Assembly: GCA_005888515.1 (NCBI GenBank)
Contig: VAZR01000162.1
Span: forward strand, 1 to 5,023
Length of the DNA: 5,023 nucleotides
Direction: 5' to 3'
Origin: Alphaproteobacteria bacterium
Lineage (GTDB): Bacteria > Pseudomonadota > Alphaproteobacteria > ATCC43930 > CGMCC-115725
Translations under genes and position numbers: made by a program
The notes under the pieces: generated by a model
Told to the model about the DNA's origin: nothing
The model's input: only the letters and a program-made list of their open reading frames with translations
Databases searched by the model: none
Part shown: positions 4,858 through 5,023 of the stretch, piece after piece
How the letters are laid out: each line of letters opens with the position of its first letter
Position numbering within the stretch: position 1 is the first letter of the stretch

Positions 4858-5023
4858 ATGCGGTATCCAGCCCTAGCGTTCGCCGCGGCTTTTCTCGCTC
4901 TGGTGCTGAGCGGCTGCGGCGACCCGAAGCTCTCGGGCAACGAGACCTATGTCACGATCACGCCGTCCGACAACGAGGCCGAGGCGTTGCCGGTGGCGCA
5001 GAAACACTGCGGCACCTATGGCC
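4858..5023 (+). CDS. Lipoprotein, N-terminal part, cut by the window edge
   Basis: The frame runs from ATG 4858 through the right edge (55 complete codons). Residues 1-20 are a lipoprotein signal: R2, a hydrophobic core (ALAFAAAFLALVL) and the lipobox L17-S18-G19-C20. After cleavage C20 would be acylated. Gly at +2 does not signal inner-membrane retention, so outer-membrane sorting is likely. The mature part starts GDPKLSGNETYVTITPSDN-EAEALPVAQKHCGTYG. The A-x-x-H-C-x-x-YG motif (C51) recurs in small alphaproteobacterial envelope proteins, in my recollection, without a defined function. The gene follows the large repeat and diverges from the transporter gene, so a promoter should lie in 4794-4846, but none is clear. 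The product is otherwise unknown. Confidence 0.82.
   Translation, partial: MRYPALAFAAAFLALVLSGCGDPKLSGNETYVTITPSDNEAEALPVAQKHCGTYG

Overview
This GC-rich window has codon use, dispersed repeats and gene types typical of an alphaproteobacterium, most likely of the Bradyrhizobium/Rhodopseudomonas group. That assignment is inference from sequence style: the composite GTCATTCC...GGAATGAC repeat, the 'GTAGGGCGGAAAAGCGC...' repeat, and a stand-alone Trp-type ABC substrate-binding protein. No rRNA, tRNA, CRISPR array, transposase or phage gene was seen.

Layout from left to right. (1) Positions 1-443, minus strand, hold the N-terminal part of a TMEM175-like (DUF1211) potassium channel that runs off the left edge. 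(2) Diverging from it, 684-1601 plus encodes a PF04392-type ABC substrate-binding protein whose C-terminus appears to have been lost by a small deletion and frameshift. (3) After a leader with a perfect GC hairpin, 1782-2633 plus encodes an unrecognised single-pass membrane protein. It starts at TTG and carries four 15-bp tandem repeats and a coiled coil. (4) Converging on it, 2691-2882 minus encodes a 63-residue hypothetical protein. A bulged hairpin lies between the two stop codons, and an operator-like dyad plus a TATAAT box lie upstream of the small gene. (5) Positions 2883-3185 are non-coding and hold two kinds of dispersed or tandem repeat. (6) 3186-4466 minus encodes a 12-TM major facilitator transporter, with its start reassigned to a GTG preceded by a ribosome binding site. 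(7) Positions 4467-4857 are non-coding: the transporter leader with a perfect 8-bp hairpin, then a 105-bp two-hairpin repeat (4689-4793). (8) 4858 to the right edge is the start of a lipoprotein gene.

The genes do not form an evident pathway or operon. Four of the five encode membrane or exported proteins (channel, binding protein, transporter, lipoprotein or anchored coiled-coil protein), but strand changes and repeats separate them. I see no convincing new multi-gene system. The most useful points are the truncated binding protein, the repeat-bearing coiled-coil protein, the small protein with its possible operator, and the number of structured repeats packed between genes.
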